64,000 bases of DNA, taken from NCBI GenBank assembly GCA_964469155.1, contig CAYXXU010000005.1, forward strand, positions 1 through 64,000, given 5' to 3'. A program made the position numbers and the translations under genes. The notes under the pieces are model-generated. The model had not been told where the DNA came from and ran no database searches. It was given only the letters and a program-made list of their open reading frames with translations. This stretch comes from CAIWKO01 sp964469155 (GTDB lineage Bacteria; Bacteroidota; Bacteroidia; Bacteroidales; CAIWKO01). Of the stretch, positions 51,794-61,635 are shown piece after piece (the stretch's first letter is position 1; the number at the start of each line of letters is the position of its first letter).

Positions 51794-54700
51794 ATGGCAG
51801 GATACATGCAGCGTTTGCTCAGACCGGTTTTATTTGTTTTTACTATCATTTTCCTTATGCCCATGGTCGGGCGCGGACAGTTTTACAATGGTTCGCAGCT
51901 TACTTTCGGTAAAAACCGCGTGCAATTTTCCGACAGGTTTTGGTCGTATATGCGTTTCGAGCGCTTCGACACCTACTTCTATGTGAACGGAAAAGAACTG
52001 GCCGTCTACACCGCCCGCTATGCCAACAAAAGCCTCAAAGAAATTGAGAAAAAACTCGACTATACCCTCGAAGATAAAATACAATTCGTCATTTTCAACC
52101 GCTTCTCCGAACTGCAGGAAAGCAACATTGGCCTCATAAGCGATGTCAACTACAACACCGGCGGGGTCACTCACATAGTAGGTTCCAAGGTGTTTATCTA
52201 TTACAACGGCAGCCACACCGATTTCGAAAAGCAGATACGCGCCGGCATAGCCCGGGTGATCGTCGACGAGATGATGTACGGTGGCCGCATAGGCTCGAAC
52301 ATCAAGAACTCGGCCCTGCTCAATTTGCCTCCCTGGTATACCGAGGGCCTGGTTTCTTACATTTCGGAAGACTGGAACGCCACTATAGACAATCATGTGA
52401 AAGACGGCGTGCTGCGCGGCAATTATAAAAAGTACGGCAACCTGGCGGGCGATGAGGCTGTGTATGCGGGCCACTCCATCTGGCGATTCATTGCCGACAA
52501 ATATGGTCCGGCGGCCATATCCAACATAGTTTACCTCACCAAGATCAGCCGCAGCGTTGAAAGCGGTTTTCTGTATGTGCTGGGCGTAAAGTTCAAGACC
52601 CTGGCCATCGACTGGCTGGCTTATTACGAGCAGCAATACAGCGAAAAGGAGGCTACCCGCCAAATCATTGAGGACAAACCCCTTCAGAAAAAGGTAAAGA
52701 AAAATACGGTGTATGCGCAGTTGAAGATAAGCCCCGACGGCAAATATGCCGCCTACACCTCGAACATCATGGGACAATACCGCGTGTTGCTGCGCGATCT
52801 GGAAACCGGAAAGACCAAACTCCTGATGAAACGCGAACACAAGCTCGACGAAAAGGTTGATTACTCCTATCCCCTGCTCGCCTGGCATCCTTCGGGCAAA
52901 CTGCTGGCCATCATCACCGAGACCAAGGGTAAGAACATGATGTATTCGTACATGATAGACGAAAAACGTTTTGAAAAAGAGCAGTTGTTCGTACTTGAAA
53001 AGATATTAGATCTTTCGTATTCGCAGAATGGTAAGATGATAGTGTTTTCGGGCGTGGTGCAGGGACAAACCGACATTTATGTGTTTAACATTGCCGCCCA
53101 CACCTTCGAACCCATCACCAAAGATATTTACGACGACCTGAATCCTCATTTCATCAATAACTCCAGAGAAATCATCTTCAGTTCGAACCGCCCCGACGAT
53201 ACTATTCGCTTTGATGTGCTCACCTACCTCGAATCCGCCAAAGACTCTATCGTTCAGCTATCGCCTCAGACCGATATTTTCATTTACAACTACATCGCCA
53301 AAAATCCTTTGCTGCGCCGTGTTACCAATACGCCCTACACAACCGAAACCCAGCCCATGCAATACGACAACCGGCACTTTACTTACCTGAGCGACGAGAA
53401 TGGCATCATCAACCGCTATGTGGCCCGCGTGGACAGCGGCATCAGTTTTGTGGATACCACCACCCATTACCGTTATTATACCACGTCATACCCCGTCACC
53501 GATTACAACCGCAATATACTGGAACAGGATTTTGCGCCCAAAGCGGGTAAATATGGCGAGGTGGTTTTCAGTAAGGGCCTCTACAACCTCTATCTGAACG
53601 AACTGATATCAGCCAAAAAGATACAAAAGACACATCCCGCCAATACATACTATCGCGAACAATTCCTGAAAACGCTGGATACCGCCTCGGTTTTGGAAAC
53701 GGTTCCCATCAACACCGAAGAGATAGAGATGATAAAGAGCCGAAAAAGCAAGCCCAAAAAGATTAACAATGTGCTGATCAACGAAATTGAGGTGCTGAAC
53801 GACACTTCGGCGGTAGATATCAACCACTATAATTTCGCCGGTGCCAAAAAAGATTCCACGGCCAAGGCTGATTCGCTTCTGAAAAAGAAAAACACTTTCC
53901 AGATACCCCGTCAGGGAAACTACGATGTGGAATACTCCATCAACCAACTGGTGGGACAGGTCGATTTCAATTTTCTGAATGCCTCTTACCAGCAATACGC
54001 CGGAGGCAGTTCGCCCATTTACATGAACCCCGGCCTGAACCTCAACTTTCAACTGGGCATCATCGACCTGCTGGAGGATTACCGTATTTCGGGCGGCGCA
54101 CGTGTTTCGCTGAGCTTCGACGACTACGAGTTCTTCATTGGTTATGAGAACCTGAAGAAACGCCTCGACCGCGGCATATTCTTCTACCGGCAATCGAACG
54201 TCAGTTCCAATAATGTTTCTATCATAAAACTGCGTTCCAACTCATTGTTCTATACTTTGAAATGGCCCTTCAGCAAGGTGCTGGCGCTGAAAGGATCGGC
54301 TTCGGTGCGCTACGATAAAAAAATATACGCCGCGACCGATATCAACAATCTGAAACAGCCGAGCCTCACCGAGTATTGGGCCGGCATAAAAGGCGAACTT
54401 ACGTTTGATAATACCCAGCCCAAGGCGTTAAACATTAATTATGGCTGGCGCTGGAAGCTGTTCGGAGAATATTATCAGAAGATAGCCGATCAGTTCAACA
54501 ATCTTATCGTTTTGGGAATAGACATCAGGCACTACCAGAAGATACACCGCACCTTTATCTGGGCCAACCGGCTGGCGGCAAGCACATCGTTCGGCAACAG
54601 CAAGCTGGTTTATTATATGGGAGGTGTCGACAACTGGATCATACCCACCTTCAACAACGACAACGCTGTATCGCAAACTCAGAATTACAACTACCAGACA

Positions 54701-55105
54701 CTGGCTACCAATATGCGGGGATTCTCGCAGAATGTGCGCAACGGGCCCAGTTTCTTTGTGCTGAACAGCGAACTCAGGTTTCCCATAGTGCGTTATTTCT
54801 CGAAAAAGCCTTTGAAGAACAACTTTATTACCAACCTGCAGATAGTCGGATTCGGCGATATAGGTACTGCCTGGATGGGATGGAACCCTTATTCGGAAGA
54901 AAATACTTTAACGAAAACCTATGTTCAGCGCGGACCCATGTTCATTACGGTCATCAAAAAACGTGATCCTTTGGTGGGCGGTTTTGGTGTGGGTTTGCGG
55001 ACCAAATTGCTGGGGTATTTTATACGCGCCGATTACGCCTGGGGGGTTGAAAACGCTGTAATTCAAAAACCTGTATTCTATATTTCGCTGGGGTTGGATT
55101 TTTAA
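51794..55105 (+). CDS. Tol-like outer-membrane protein: peptidase-MA-like region, PD40 propeller, beta-barrel
   Basis: From the ATG at 51794 the product is 1103 residues with a signal peptide (ending MPMVGRGQ). Residues about 25-280 resemble peptidase MA-like domains (PPWYTEGLVSYISEDWN), but the expected HExxH is VDEMM, so it may be inactive. A TolB-type PD40 propeller follows (LKISPDGKYAAYTSNIMG, LLAWHPSGKLLAII, EIIFSSNRPDDT). The last 400 residues look like an outer-membrane barrel, ending in YISLGLDF. A box close to -7 (TAACTTTA, 51775-51782) supports this start; an ATG at 51806 is an alternative, and the frame is open to 51680. Its role is probably in the envelope. Confidence 0.75.
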   Translation: MAGYMQRLLRPVLFVFTIIFLMPMVGRGQFYNGSQLTFGKNRVQFSDRFWSYMRFERFDTYFYVNGKELAVYTARYANKSLKEIEKKLDYTLEDKIQFVIFNRFSELQESNIGLISDVNYNTGGVTHIVGSKVFIYYNGSHTDFEKQIRAGIARVIVDEMMYGGRIGSNIKNSALLNLPPWYTEGLVSYISEDWNATIDNHVKDGVLRGNYKKYGNLAGDEAVYAGHSIWRFIADKYGPAAISNIVYLTKISRSVESGFLYVLGVKFKTLAIDWLAYYEQQYSEKEATRQIIEDKPLQKKVKKNTVYAQLKISPDGKYAAYTSNIMGQYRVLLRDLETGKTKLLMKREHKLDEKVDYSYPLLAWHPSGKLLAIITETKGKNMMYSYMIDEKRFEKEQLFVLEKILDLSYSQNGKMIVFSGVVQGQTDIYVFNIAAHTFEPITKDIYDDLNPHFINNSREIIFSSNRPDDTIRFDVLTYLESAKDSIVQLSPQTDIFIYNYIAKNPLLRRVTNTPYTTETQPMQYDNRHFTYLSDENGIINRYVARVDSGISFVDTTTHYRYYTTSYPVTDYNRNILEQDFAPKAGKYGEVVFSKGLYNLYLNELISAKKIQKTHPANTYYREQFLKTLDTASVLETVPINTEEIEMIKSRKSKPKKINNVLINEIEVLNDTSAVDINHYNFAGAKKDSTAKADSLLKKKNTFQIPRQGNYDVEYSINQLVGQVDFNFLNASYQQYAGGSSPIYMNPGLNLNFQLGIIDLLEDYRISGGARVSLSFDDYEFFIGYENLKKRLDRGIFFYRQSNVSSNNVSIIKLRSNSLFYTLKWPFSKVLALKGSASVRYDKKIYAATDINNLKQPSLTEYWAGIKGELTFDNTQPKALNINYGWRWKLFGEYYQKIADQFNNLIVLGIDIRHYQKIHRTFIWANRLAASTSFGNSKLVYYMGGVDNWIIPTFNNDNAVSQTQNYNYQTLATNMRGFSQNVRNGPSFFVLNSELRFPIVRYFSKKPLKNNFITNLQIVGFGDIGTAWMGWNPYSEENTLTKTYVQRGPMFITVIKKRDPLVGGFGVGLRTKLLGYFIRADYAWGVENAVIQKPVFYISLGLDF

Positions 55106-55120
55106 TTTCTTTTCAAACTT

Positions 55121-56578
55121 ATGAAGAGGTATTTATTCTTACTGCTTTGGGTGTTTCAATTTCAAATTTCGCCTGCACAAACTGTGGATGAAACACAGGC
55201 CCGCAAAGCCGCGGCTCAGTTCATCATGGCTCAGAACCAGGATGGGAAGTATGCGGTAGCTTCCGGACAACAAATTCTTTCTGATGAAGGTGGGTTGCTT
55301 GGCTATCTTTTTTCTTTGAGCCCACTGGGATATGTGGCAGTGAGTTCCGACCAATGCTTTCATCCTATAATAGCCTATTCATTCGAGGCAGATAATCTGA
55401 TCCCGGAAACCGAAAACCCATTGCTGCAATTGATCAAATCCGATTATTGCAGCAGGATGAAGAACAAAGGCAAACTTCCGGAAAGTGTCGTACAGAAAAA
55501 CCACGCGGCATGGATAAGCCTTTGCAACAATCTTACCCCGGCCAAGGACACCGCTTTCCAGCAATGGCCCGAGGCGGGAAGCACTTCCACCGGAGGATGG
55601 GTGATCACCCAATGGAACCAGTCGTCACCTTATAACAATATGTGCCCTTTGGATATTGCTTCGGGAGGCCGCAGTTATACCGGCTGTCCGGCCACCGCCA
55701 TGGCCCAGATCATCAATTATCACCGTACGCTCAACGGAACCCGTTTTTCGGATGCTGACGATTATTACCACAATTACGGCGGCAACCAGTTCTACATCGA
55801 CGACGACTATGCAACCTATGGCTTCCCCTCCTTTTCGCAACTGAATTTATACCTGGATACTCTGGAAAATAAATATCTTTCGAAAGCCTCCCTTACAATC
55901 AACGACATGGCCTCCTTAAGTTTTGCCTGCGGGGTGGCCACCCATACCGTTTATAATGCGGCGGGTTCTGGCACTTTTGGGGTAGACCAGGCCTACGATG
56001 GATTTATTCGCATGGGGTTCACCTCATCGCAATTGCTCGACACTTCAGTGGCCGATCCTTTGCCGCAGGTGATATCCAACATCAAAGATTCATTGCCTGC
56101 CCTGCTGGCAGTGGTCGATCCGGCATGGAATTCAGGACATAATCTTGTGATAGACGGATACAATACCGACGAATTTTACCACCTGAACTTCGGTTGGGGA
56201 GGTTCTTATGACGGATGGTATAATATTCCCTCGGGATTGCCTTATAACCTGACGGTGTTCGAAGGAATAGTAGTTAATATCAAACCACCTGATGCTTCGG
56301 GTATAAGAGATAGAAAAGGAAATGAAGCTGCTTTCAGCATTTTCCCAAACCCGGCCGCGGACTATGTACAATGTTCGTTCAGGCCCTCCCATTCAGGCAT
56401 GTTCTGCATTGTTCTCTATGATGCACTGGGCAGACCGGTTTTTGAACAAAAGATACAGGCTGATGCCACGAACATCGATCAGGTTAAAATTACGCTGGAA
56501 AATATCATGCAGGGAATTTATTCAATCAAAGTGACAGGAGCTTATGAATCCTGGTCAGGAAAACTAATAAAGTTATAG
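55121..56578 (+). CDS. Secreted C10 family cysteine protease (streptopain-like) with T9SS sorting domain
   Basis: The 485-residue protein has a signal peptide (ending ISPAQ), an inhibitory Spi-like propeptide (about 22-135) and a peptidase C10 domain. The catalytic Cys is C189 in YTGCPATAMAQI and the His is H340 in SGHNLVIDGY, followed by HLNFGWGGSYDGWY. The last 80 residues are a T9SS type A sorting domain (FSIFPNPAADYVQC, GIYSIKVTG). It is exported and probably surface-bound or released. It starts 16 bp after the Tol-like gene and ends 3 bp before an M20 gene. Confidence 0.9.
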   Translation: MKRYLFLLLWVFQFQISPAQTVDETQARKAAAQFIMAQNQDGKYAVASGQQILSDEGGLLGYLFSLSPLGYVAVSSDQCFHPIIAYSFEADNLIPETENPLLQLIKSDYCSRMKNKGKLPESVVQKNHAAWISLCNNLTPAKDTAFQQWPEAGSTSTGGWVITQWNQSSPYNNMCPLDIASGGRSYTGCPATAMAQIINYHRTLNGTRFSDADDYYHNYGGNQFYIDDDYATYGFPSFSQLNLYLDTLENKYLSKASLTINDMASLSFACGVATHTVYNAAGSGTFGVDQAYDGFIRMGFTSSQLLDTSVADPLPQVISNIKDSLPALLAVVDPAWNSGHNLVIDGYNTDEFYHLNFGWGGSYDGWYNIPSGLPYNLTVFEGIVVNIKPPDASGIRDRKGNEAAFSIFPNPAADYVQCSFRPSHSGMFCIVLYDALGRPVFEQKIQADATNIDQVKITLENIMQGIYSIKVTGAYESWSGKLIKL

Positions 56579-56581
56579 CTT

Positions 56582-57772
56582 ATGGAGATCATTAAAAATA
56601 AGATACAGCAATTATCAAACGAATACCTGGAGGAAATCATAAAAATACGGCGGCATTTGCATGCTCACCCCGAACTGGCATTCAACGAAATGGTCACCGG
56701 CGATATCATTTGTGCTGAGCTTGATAAAATGCACATTCCTTATAAAAGAGGTATGGCAAAAACCGGAATCGTGGCATTGATCGAAGGTAAAAACCCCGCG
56801 AAAAAGACCATAGGTTTGCGCGCCGACATGGATGCTTTGCAGATAAACGAAAAGAACCATGTGGATTATTGCTCGAAGAACGAAGGAAAGATGCATGCCT
56901 GCGGACATGACGTTCATATGGCATCGCTATTGGGTGCCGCCCGTATACTGAACTCCATAAAAGATTCCTTTGAAGGAACCATCAAGCTTATATTTCAACC
57001 TTCCGAAGAAAAATACCCGGGGGGAGCCATCCTTATGATAAAAGAGGGAGTTTTGCAAAACCCACTGGTTTCGTCCATGATAGGGCAACATGTACATCCG
57101 TCGATCAGTGCCGGAAAGATGGGTTTCAAACCCGGAAAATCCATGGCCTCGACCGATGAAATATTTATCACCGTAAAAGGTAAAGGCGGACACGCAGCCA
57201 CTCCTGAACTTGTCATTGATCCCATCGTAATTGCCTCTCATATCATCATCGGGTTGCAACAGTTGGTCAGCCGCATAGCCATTCCTACCATTCCGACGGT
57301 ACTCTCATTCGGAAAGATCGTAGGTAACGGCAAAACCAATGTAATTCCCGATGAGGTTTTTATGGAAGGCACCCTGCGCACCGTGGATGAGATATGGCGC
57401 AAAGAGGCCCACGAACATATCAGAGACATAGCAAAGAACATCGCAAAAGCCTTTAATGCCAGTTGCGAGGTATTTATCGACAGTGGTTATCCTTACCTGC
57501 TGAACGAAGAAAAACTTACCGCCCGCATACGCAATTATGCTGTAGAATATCTTGGCGAAGAAAATGTGATTGATATTGACCTGCGCATGACTGCCGAAGA
57601 TTTTGCCTATTTCTCCCACAGCCTTCCCTCCTGCTTTTACCGGCTTGGGGTAAAAGATCCTGACTCAAATGAGATAATTAATTTGCACAGCGCCAATTTC
57701 GATGTGGATGAAAACTGCCTGGCAACCGGTATGGGTTTTATGGCCTGGGTGGCAATTAATGAACTGAATTGA
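56582..57772 (+). CDS. M20 family amidohydrolase (HipO/AbgA-like)
   Basis: The 396-residue protein has the M20D motifs: GLRADMDAL, MHACGHDVH (C107, H109), FQPSEEKYPGG (catalytic Glu) and GQHVHP. It hydrolyses N-acyl amino acids or a similar amide; the substrate is not resolved. There is no signal peptide. It may be co-transcribed with the C10 protease. Its stop lies 10 bp from the stop of the convergent EamA gene. Confidence 0.92.
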   Translation: MEIIKNKIQQLSNEYLEEIIKIRRHLHAHPELAFNEMVTGDIICAELDKMHIPYKRGMAKTGIVALIEGKNPAKKTIGLRADMDALQINEKNHVDYCSKNEGKMHACGHDVHMASLLGAARILNSIKDSFEGTIKLIFQPSEEKYPGGAILMIKEGVLQNPLVSSMIGQHVHPSISAGKMGFKPGKSMASTDEIFITVKGKGGHAATPELVIDPIVIASHIIIGLQQLVSRIAIPTIPTVLSFGKIVGNGKTNVIPDEVFMEGTLRTVDEIWRKEAHEHIRDIAKNIAKAFNASCEVFIDSGYPYLLNEEKLTARIRNYAVEYLGEENVIDIDLRMTAEDFAYFSHSLPSCFYRLGVKDPDSNEIINLHSANFDVDENCLATGMGFMAWVAINELN

Positions 57773-57782
57773 CCACTGCTTT

Positions 57783-58679
57783 CTAAATAAAAAATAAAGC
57801 CACCCCGCCAACGCTGATGGTAGCGCCTATAATTTCTTTCAAGGTAACTTTCTTATGCAGGAACATAACTGATGCTGGAATAATAAGAATGGGCACGATG
57901 GCCATAATGGTGGATGCGATGCCGGCATTGGCATGCTGAACCGCATACAAAGAAAAAGAAACTCCCAGAAAAGGCCCGAAAACGGAGCCAAGGCCAATTC
58001 GTTTCAGTGCAGAAATATTTTTTACGGCAATTCCCACATTACTCCATTTCTTCCAGACGGTTATCACCAGAGCGAAACCAATAATGCCGGTGATAATTCG
58101 TATTTGTGTGGCTGCAAATGCGCTGTAGGTTCCCATCCCTACCTTGCTGAACACAAGGCCTACAGCCTGTCCCACGGCTCCAATGAAAGCAAATAGAATT
58201 CCCTTGAGTGAATGGGTAAAAGAGAGCATTTTTGAACCGGTTCCTTTATCAACGATCACAATGGCAATTCCACCCAGCGTTAAAAACATTCCCAGGAAAT
58301 TGAAAAAAGTCATCGTTTCACCAAGCATTAGCCAACTTACAAATGCAGCCATAGGTGGTACCAGGGTCATGATCAGCATAGAGATCCCCGAACCGATGAT
58401 GGTATAGGATTCAAAAAGAAAAAGATCGCCGATTACGAATCCTATCAAACCGGAAATAGAAAGCCATATCCAGGTATGAGCAGAGGCATCCCAGGGGAAA
58501 AACTGCCCCCGCACGAAATAAGAGAAAATACTTAAAAACACCAGTGCCAACAGCAGGCGTATCAGGTTGACAGCGATGGAACCTACCTTATTGCTTGCGG
58601 ATTCAAAAGCAAGTGCAGTTACTGTCCAGCAACAGGCGGTGAACAAAGCGGCAAATTCTCCGATATGGTTAGTGAACAT
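57783..58679 (-). CDS. EamA/DMT family transporter
   Basis: The 298-residue protein has about ten membrane helices in two EamA repeats (about 5-140 and 155-298), with typical sequences such as LISGLIGFVIGDLFLFESY and GLGSVFGPFLGVSFSLYAV. It probably exports a small metabolite; the substrate is unknown. A TACCTTTG box lies 32 bp upstream. Array 3 begins 185 bp upstream. Confidence 0.9.
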   Translation of the reverse strand: MFTNHIGEFAALFTACCWTVTALAFESASNKVGSIAVNLIRLLLALVFLSIFSYFVRGQFFPWDASAHTWIWLSISGLIGFVIGDLFLFESYTIIGSGISMLIMTLVPPMAAFVSWLMLGETMTFFNFLGMFLTLGGIAIVIVDKGTGSKMLSFTHSLKGILFAFIGAVGQAVGLVFSKVGMGTYSAFAATQIRIITGIIGFALVITVWKKWSNVGIAVKNISALKRIGLGSVFGPFLGVSFSLYAVQHANAGIASTIMAIVPILIIPASVMFLHKKVTLKEIIGATISVGGVALFFI

Positions 58680-58710
58680 GATGGGTATTGGGTTGGCCGG
58701 TCATTTTTTG

Positions 58711-58718
58711 CAAAGGTA
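58711..58718 (-). promoter_or_regulatory. -7 box of the EamA gene
   Basis: The minus strand reads TACCTTTG, an exact -7 match, 32 bp before the EamA ATG. No -33 box was found at the expected spacing. Confidence 0.5.
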
Positions 58719-58863
58719 TTTTAATTTGTGGTGACTGTATTTATGACTGTCAGAATTTAATCAAAATCGCTACCATATTATGTAATGCAACGCGACGACT
58801 AATTGCTTGTATAATTTTCAACAGACCGAAAATTATACGCGACCCAGTCCCTGATCTGGGAAA

Positions 58864-59094
58864 ATTCTAAGTTGCAAAATGGTTATTCAGTCTTGCCTAA
58901 TGATTATTCATTCCTGAACAGAGATAATTCAAGCTTGCACAGAAGTTATTCACGCTTGTACAAGAAAAATTCAAGCCTGAACAGGCGCAATTCAATTTTG
59001 TATAAGAGCAATTCAGTCTTGCATAGGAGCTATTCACACTTGCATAAGAGCTATTCAAGTGTGCACAGAGGTTATTCAAGTGCCTAAAAACGTC
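58864..59094. repeat. Intergenic array 3: 11 units of exactly 21 bp
   Basis: Anchor ATTCA (ATTCT in the first unit) starts at 58864, 58885, 58906, 58927, 58948, 58969, 58990, 59011, 59032, 59053 and 59074. Every step is exactly 21 bp, with no indel. A typical unit is ATTCAAGCTTGCACAGAAGT plus T. Since 21 is a multiple of three, frames stay open on both strands (58872-59087 plus, 58897-59079 minus) and translate into heptads such as RSYSRLY; these are judged non-coding. It lies between kbl and EamA. The rest of 58719-58863 shows nothing clear. Confidence 0.9.
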
Positions 59095-59142
59095 ATGAAA
59101 TTACGCCTAAAGCTTGTATTACAGCATGTAATAAAATTTTGC

Positions 59143-59173
59143 AAAAAAAAGGGCAGCCATGGCTACCCTTTTT
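59143..59173 (-). terminator. Intrinsic terminator after kbl
   Basis: AAAAAGGGCAGCC (59146-59158) pairs with GGCTACCCTTTTT (59161-59173) with one C/A mismatch and a small loop. On the minus strand a T-run follows (59143-59150). It ends the tdh-kbl operon. Confidence 0.8.
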
Positions 59174-59190
59174 CCTGTCAAATGACATTA

Positions 59191-60438
59191 TTATTTTATC
59201 ATACCCAATTCTTTTCCCACTTTGGTGAAAGCAGCAATGGCTTTTTCCAGATGTTCCTGCGAATGTCCTGCAGAAACCTGAACGCGGATACGATCCTTGC
59301 CTTTGGCAACTACCGGGAATGAGAATGCAATAACATAGATGCCTTCTTCCAGCATTTTGTTTGCAAAATCGACAGCCAGTTTGGAACAATCAGGATATTT
59401 ACCAAACATGATGGCTACGATTGGATGATCGCCCGGAATGATATCAAAACCTGCGGCCGTCATTTTCTCGCGGAAGTATTTGGTATTGCGTTCCAGTTTG
59501 TCGCGTAGTTCGGTTGAGGCCATCAGGATATCCATAACCTTCAGCGTACCGCCCACCACTGCAGGAGCCACTGTGTTTGAGAATAAATAAGGACGAGCCT
59601 TGTTGCGCATCCAGTTGATGATCTCTTTGCTTGAAGAAATACATCCGCCGGAAGCTCCGCCTAAAGCTTTTCCGAAAGTAGTGGTGATAATATCAACACG
59701 ACCCATAACGCCACGATATTCGTGAGTTCCACGTCCTGTTTTGCCCAAGAAACCAGTTGAGTGGCTGTCGTCGACCATAACCATGGCTTCGTATTTTTCA
59801 GCAAGGTCGCAGATCTGATCGAGTTTTGCAATATCGCCGTCCATTGAGAATGAACCATCAGTAGCCACCATAATGAAACGGCAACCTGCAGCTTTGGCTT
59901 CTTTCAGGCAGCGCTCCAACCCTTTTGCCATTTTATCGTTGGCAGGATCGATCTCTTCCACATCGCGCATGTCGCCATGTTTGTATATCCAGCGTTGTGC
60001 TTTGCACAGACGGATACCATCGATTATGGAAGCATGGTTCAATGCATCTGTGATGATAGCATCATTTTCGCCCAACAATGGTTCGAAAACAGCACCATTG
60101 GCATCGAAACAGGAGGAGAACAAAATAGTATCTTCCATACCCAGGAATTCAGATACTTTTTTCTCAAGTTCTTTGTGAATATCCTGTGTTCCGCAGATAA
60201 AACGAACCGATGACAAACCGTAACCGCGACGATCAATTTCTTCGTGAGAAGCTTTGATCAGGTCGGGGTGGGAAGAAAGTCCCAGGTAGTTGTTGGCACA
60301 AAAGTTCAGACACTTTTTGCCTTTCACGATAATCTCAGCACCCTGTGGGCTTTCGATGATACGTTCGTTCTTGAATAATTTCTGATCAGTAAGTTTTTGA
60401 AGCTCTTCTGCCAGATAAGCATTAATTTTCTTTTGCAT
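59191..60438 (-). CDS. kbl: Glycine C-acetyltransferase (2-amino-3-ketobutyrate CoA ligase)
   Basis: The 415-residue PLP enzyme of the alpha-oxoamine synthase family has NFCANNYLGLSSHPDL, the cofactor motif VDDSHSTGF (about 222-230) and the Schiff-base lysine K257 in TTFGKALGGASGG. It splits 2-amino-3-ketobutyrate with CoA to glycine and acetyl-CoA. It is 27 bp downstream of the threonine dehydrogenase gene; together they form the two-step threonine degradation route. A few residues longer than the E. coli enzyme. Confidence 0.94.
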   Translation of the reverse strand: MQKKINAYLAEELQKLTDQKLFKNERIIESPQGAEIIVKGKKCLNFCANNYLGLSSHPDLIKASHEEIDRRGYGLSSVRFICGTQDIHKELEKKVSEFLGMEDTILFSSCFDANGAVFEPLLGENDAIITDALNHASIIDGIRLCKAQRWIYKHGDMRDVEEIDPANDKMAKGLERCLKEAKAAGCRFIMVATDGSFSMDGDIAKLDQICDLAEKYEAMVMVDDSHSTGFLGKTGRGTHEYRGVMGRVDIITTTFGKALGGASGGCISSSKEIINWMRNKARPYLFSNTVAPAVVGGTLKVMDILMASTELRDKLERNTKYFREKMTAAGFDIIPGDHPIVAIMFGKYPDCSKLAVDFANKMLEEGIYVIAFSFPVVAKGKDRIRVQVSAGHSQEHLEKAIAAFTKVGKELGMIK

Positions 60439-60465
60439 GTTAAAATCTCCTTGTAATATTAAATA

Positions 60466-61428
60466 TTAGATTAAACCTTTTTTATGTTTTTCGCCAATCA
60501 CTTTCAGCATATCCTGAGTCATAGCATCCAGGTCGAAACTTGGTTTCCAACCCCATTCTTCGCGGGCAGCGGTATCGTCAACTGCATCGGGCCAGCTGTC
60601 GGCAATTGCCTGACGGAAATCGGGTTTATACTCAATGGTAAAGTTTGGCATATACTTTTTAATGCTGTCAGCGAGATCTTTCACTGAGAAACTCATGGCT
60701 CCCACGTTGAAATCGCTGTGATGTTTCAGTTTTTTGAAATCGGCCTGCATGAGGTCAACCGTAGCTTTCAGACAGTCGGGCATATACATCATAGGCAGAC
60801 GGGTGTCTTCGCGAACGAAACAGGTATACTTTCCATATTTCACTGCATCGTAATAAATAGCCACAGCGTAATCAGTAGTTCCACCACCGGGCAGGGTTTC
60901 GTTGCTGATGATTCCGGGATAGCGCAAACCGCGCACATCCAAACCATATTTGGCAACATAATAATCCGCTACCAGTTCGCCAGCAACCTTGGTGACACCA
61001 TACATGGTAGTTGGTTTCAGAACTGTTTCCTGCGGAGCGCAATCGAGCGGAGTGCCGGGGCCAAACACGGCGATAGAACTCGGAACCAACACCTGTTTCA
61101 TTTTCATTTCGCGGGCCACTTCCAACACATTGATAAGACCGTTCATGTTGATATCCCAGGCAAGCATGGGGTTTGCTTCACCAACGGCCGACAGAATTGC
61201 AGCCATGTTGATGATACAATCCACACCGTATTTTTTGCAAACATCTTCCAGTGCCTGTTTGTTAACTACATCGAAATATTCGAAAGGACCTGATTTGGCA
61301 ACGGTTTCGGAAGGAGGTGATTTGCGGGTACTGGCAATAACATTGTCGTTACCATAAATTCTGCGGAGTTCCATGGTAAGTTCAGAACCGATCTGACCAA
61401 CTGCTCCAACGATAAGTATTTTTTTCAT
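60466..61428 (-). CDS. L-threonine 3-dehydrogenase, SDR (epimerase-like) type
   Basis: From the ATG at 61428 the product is 320 residues: MKKILIVGAVGQIGSEL (Rossmann GxxGxxG), active-site TTMYGVTKVAGE (Tyr-x-x-x-Lys) and the family features GLRYPGIIS and PDAVDDTAAREEWGWKP. This is the short-chain NAD-dependent threonine dehydrogenase found in Bacteroidota, distinct from the zinc-type Tdh. The frame is open to 61665 but that extension (79 codons) crosses the promoter at 61479-61509, so the shorter start is used. First gene of tdh-kbl. Confidence 0.92.
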   Translation of the reverse strand: MKKILIVGAVGQIGSELTMELRRIYGNDNVIASTRKSPPSETVAKSGPFEYFDVVNKQALEDVCKKYGVDCIINMAAILSAVGEANPMLAWDINMNGLINVLEVAREMKMKQVLVPSSIAVFGPGTPLDCAPQETVLKPTTMYGVTKVAGELVADYYVAKYGLDVRGLRYPGIISNETLPGGGTTDYAVAIYYDAVKYGKYTCFVREDTRLPMMYMPDCLKATVDLMQADFKKLKHHSDFNVGAMSFSVKDLADSIKKYMPNFTIEYKPDFRQAIADSWPDAVDDTAAREEWGWKPSFDLDAMTQDMLKVIGEKHKKGLI

Positions 61429-61478
61429 ATTAATAGATTGATTTGTAAATTGATTTATATCATCGTTTTTTATCGCGG

Positions 61479-61509
61479 CAAAATTATATCTTTTAAGTTC
61501 AAAACCAAA
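61479..61509 (-). promoter_or_regulatory. Promoter of the tdh-kbl operon
   Basis: On the minus strand, TAATTTTG (61479-61486) matches TAnnTTTG and TTTG (61506-61509) lies 19 bp upstream. The leader is about 45 nt to the ATG at 61428. Confidence 0.75.
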
Positions 61510-61635
61510 AGAAGTTTGTAAGTTTTTTACTGATTTTATTACAAATAAATAATAGGTGGGTATTTTTGGTGCAATTGTTGTAATTGCGGGCATTGTTTTA
61601 TATTCCCCCGACCTGCCATTCTCAATAATTTTATT

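Noticed and set aside
51830..52888. Long minus-strand open frame inside the Tol-like gene
   Set aside because: It is a mirror of GC-rich codons of the plus-strand gene, which has a signal peptide and propeller repeats.
58872..59087. Heptad-repeat open frame in array 3
   Set aside because: Openness follows from a 21-bp period without stops; it is matched by an open frame on the other strand, there is no promoter or ribosome-binding signal, and the other two arrays are not open. Kept as an alternative in the findings.
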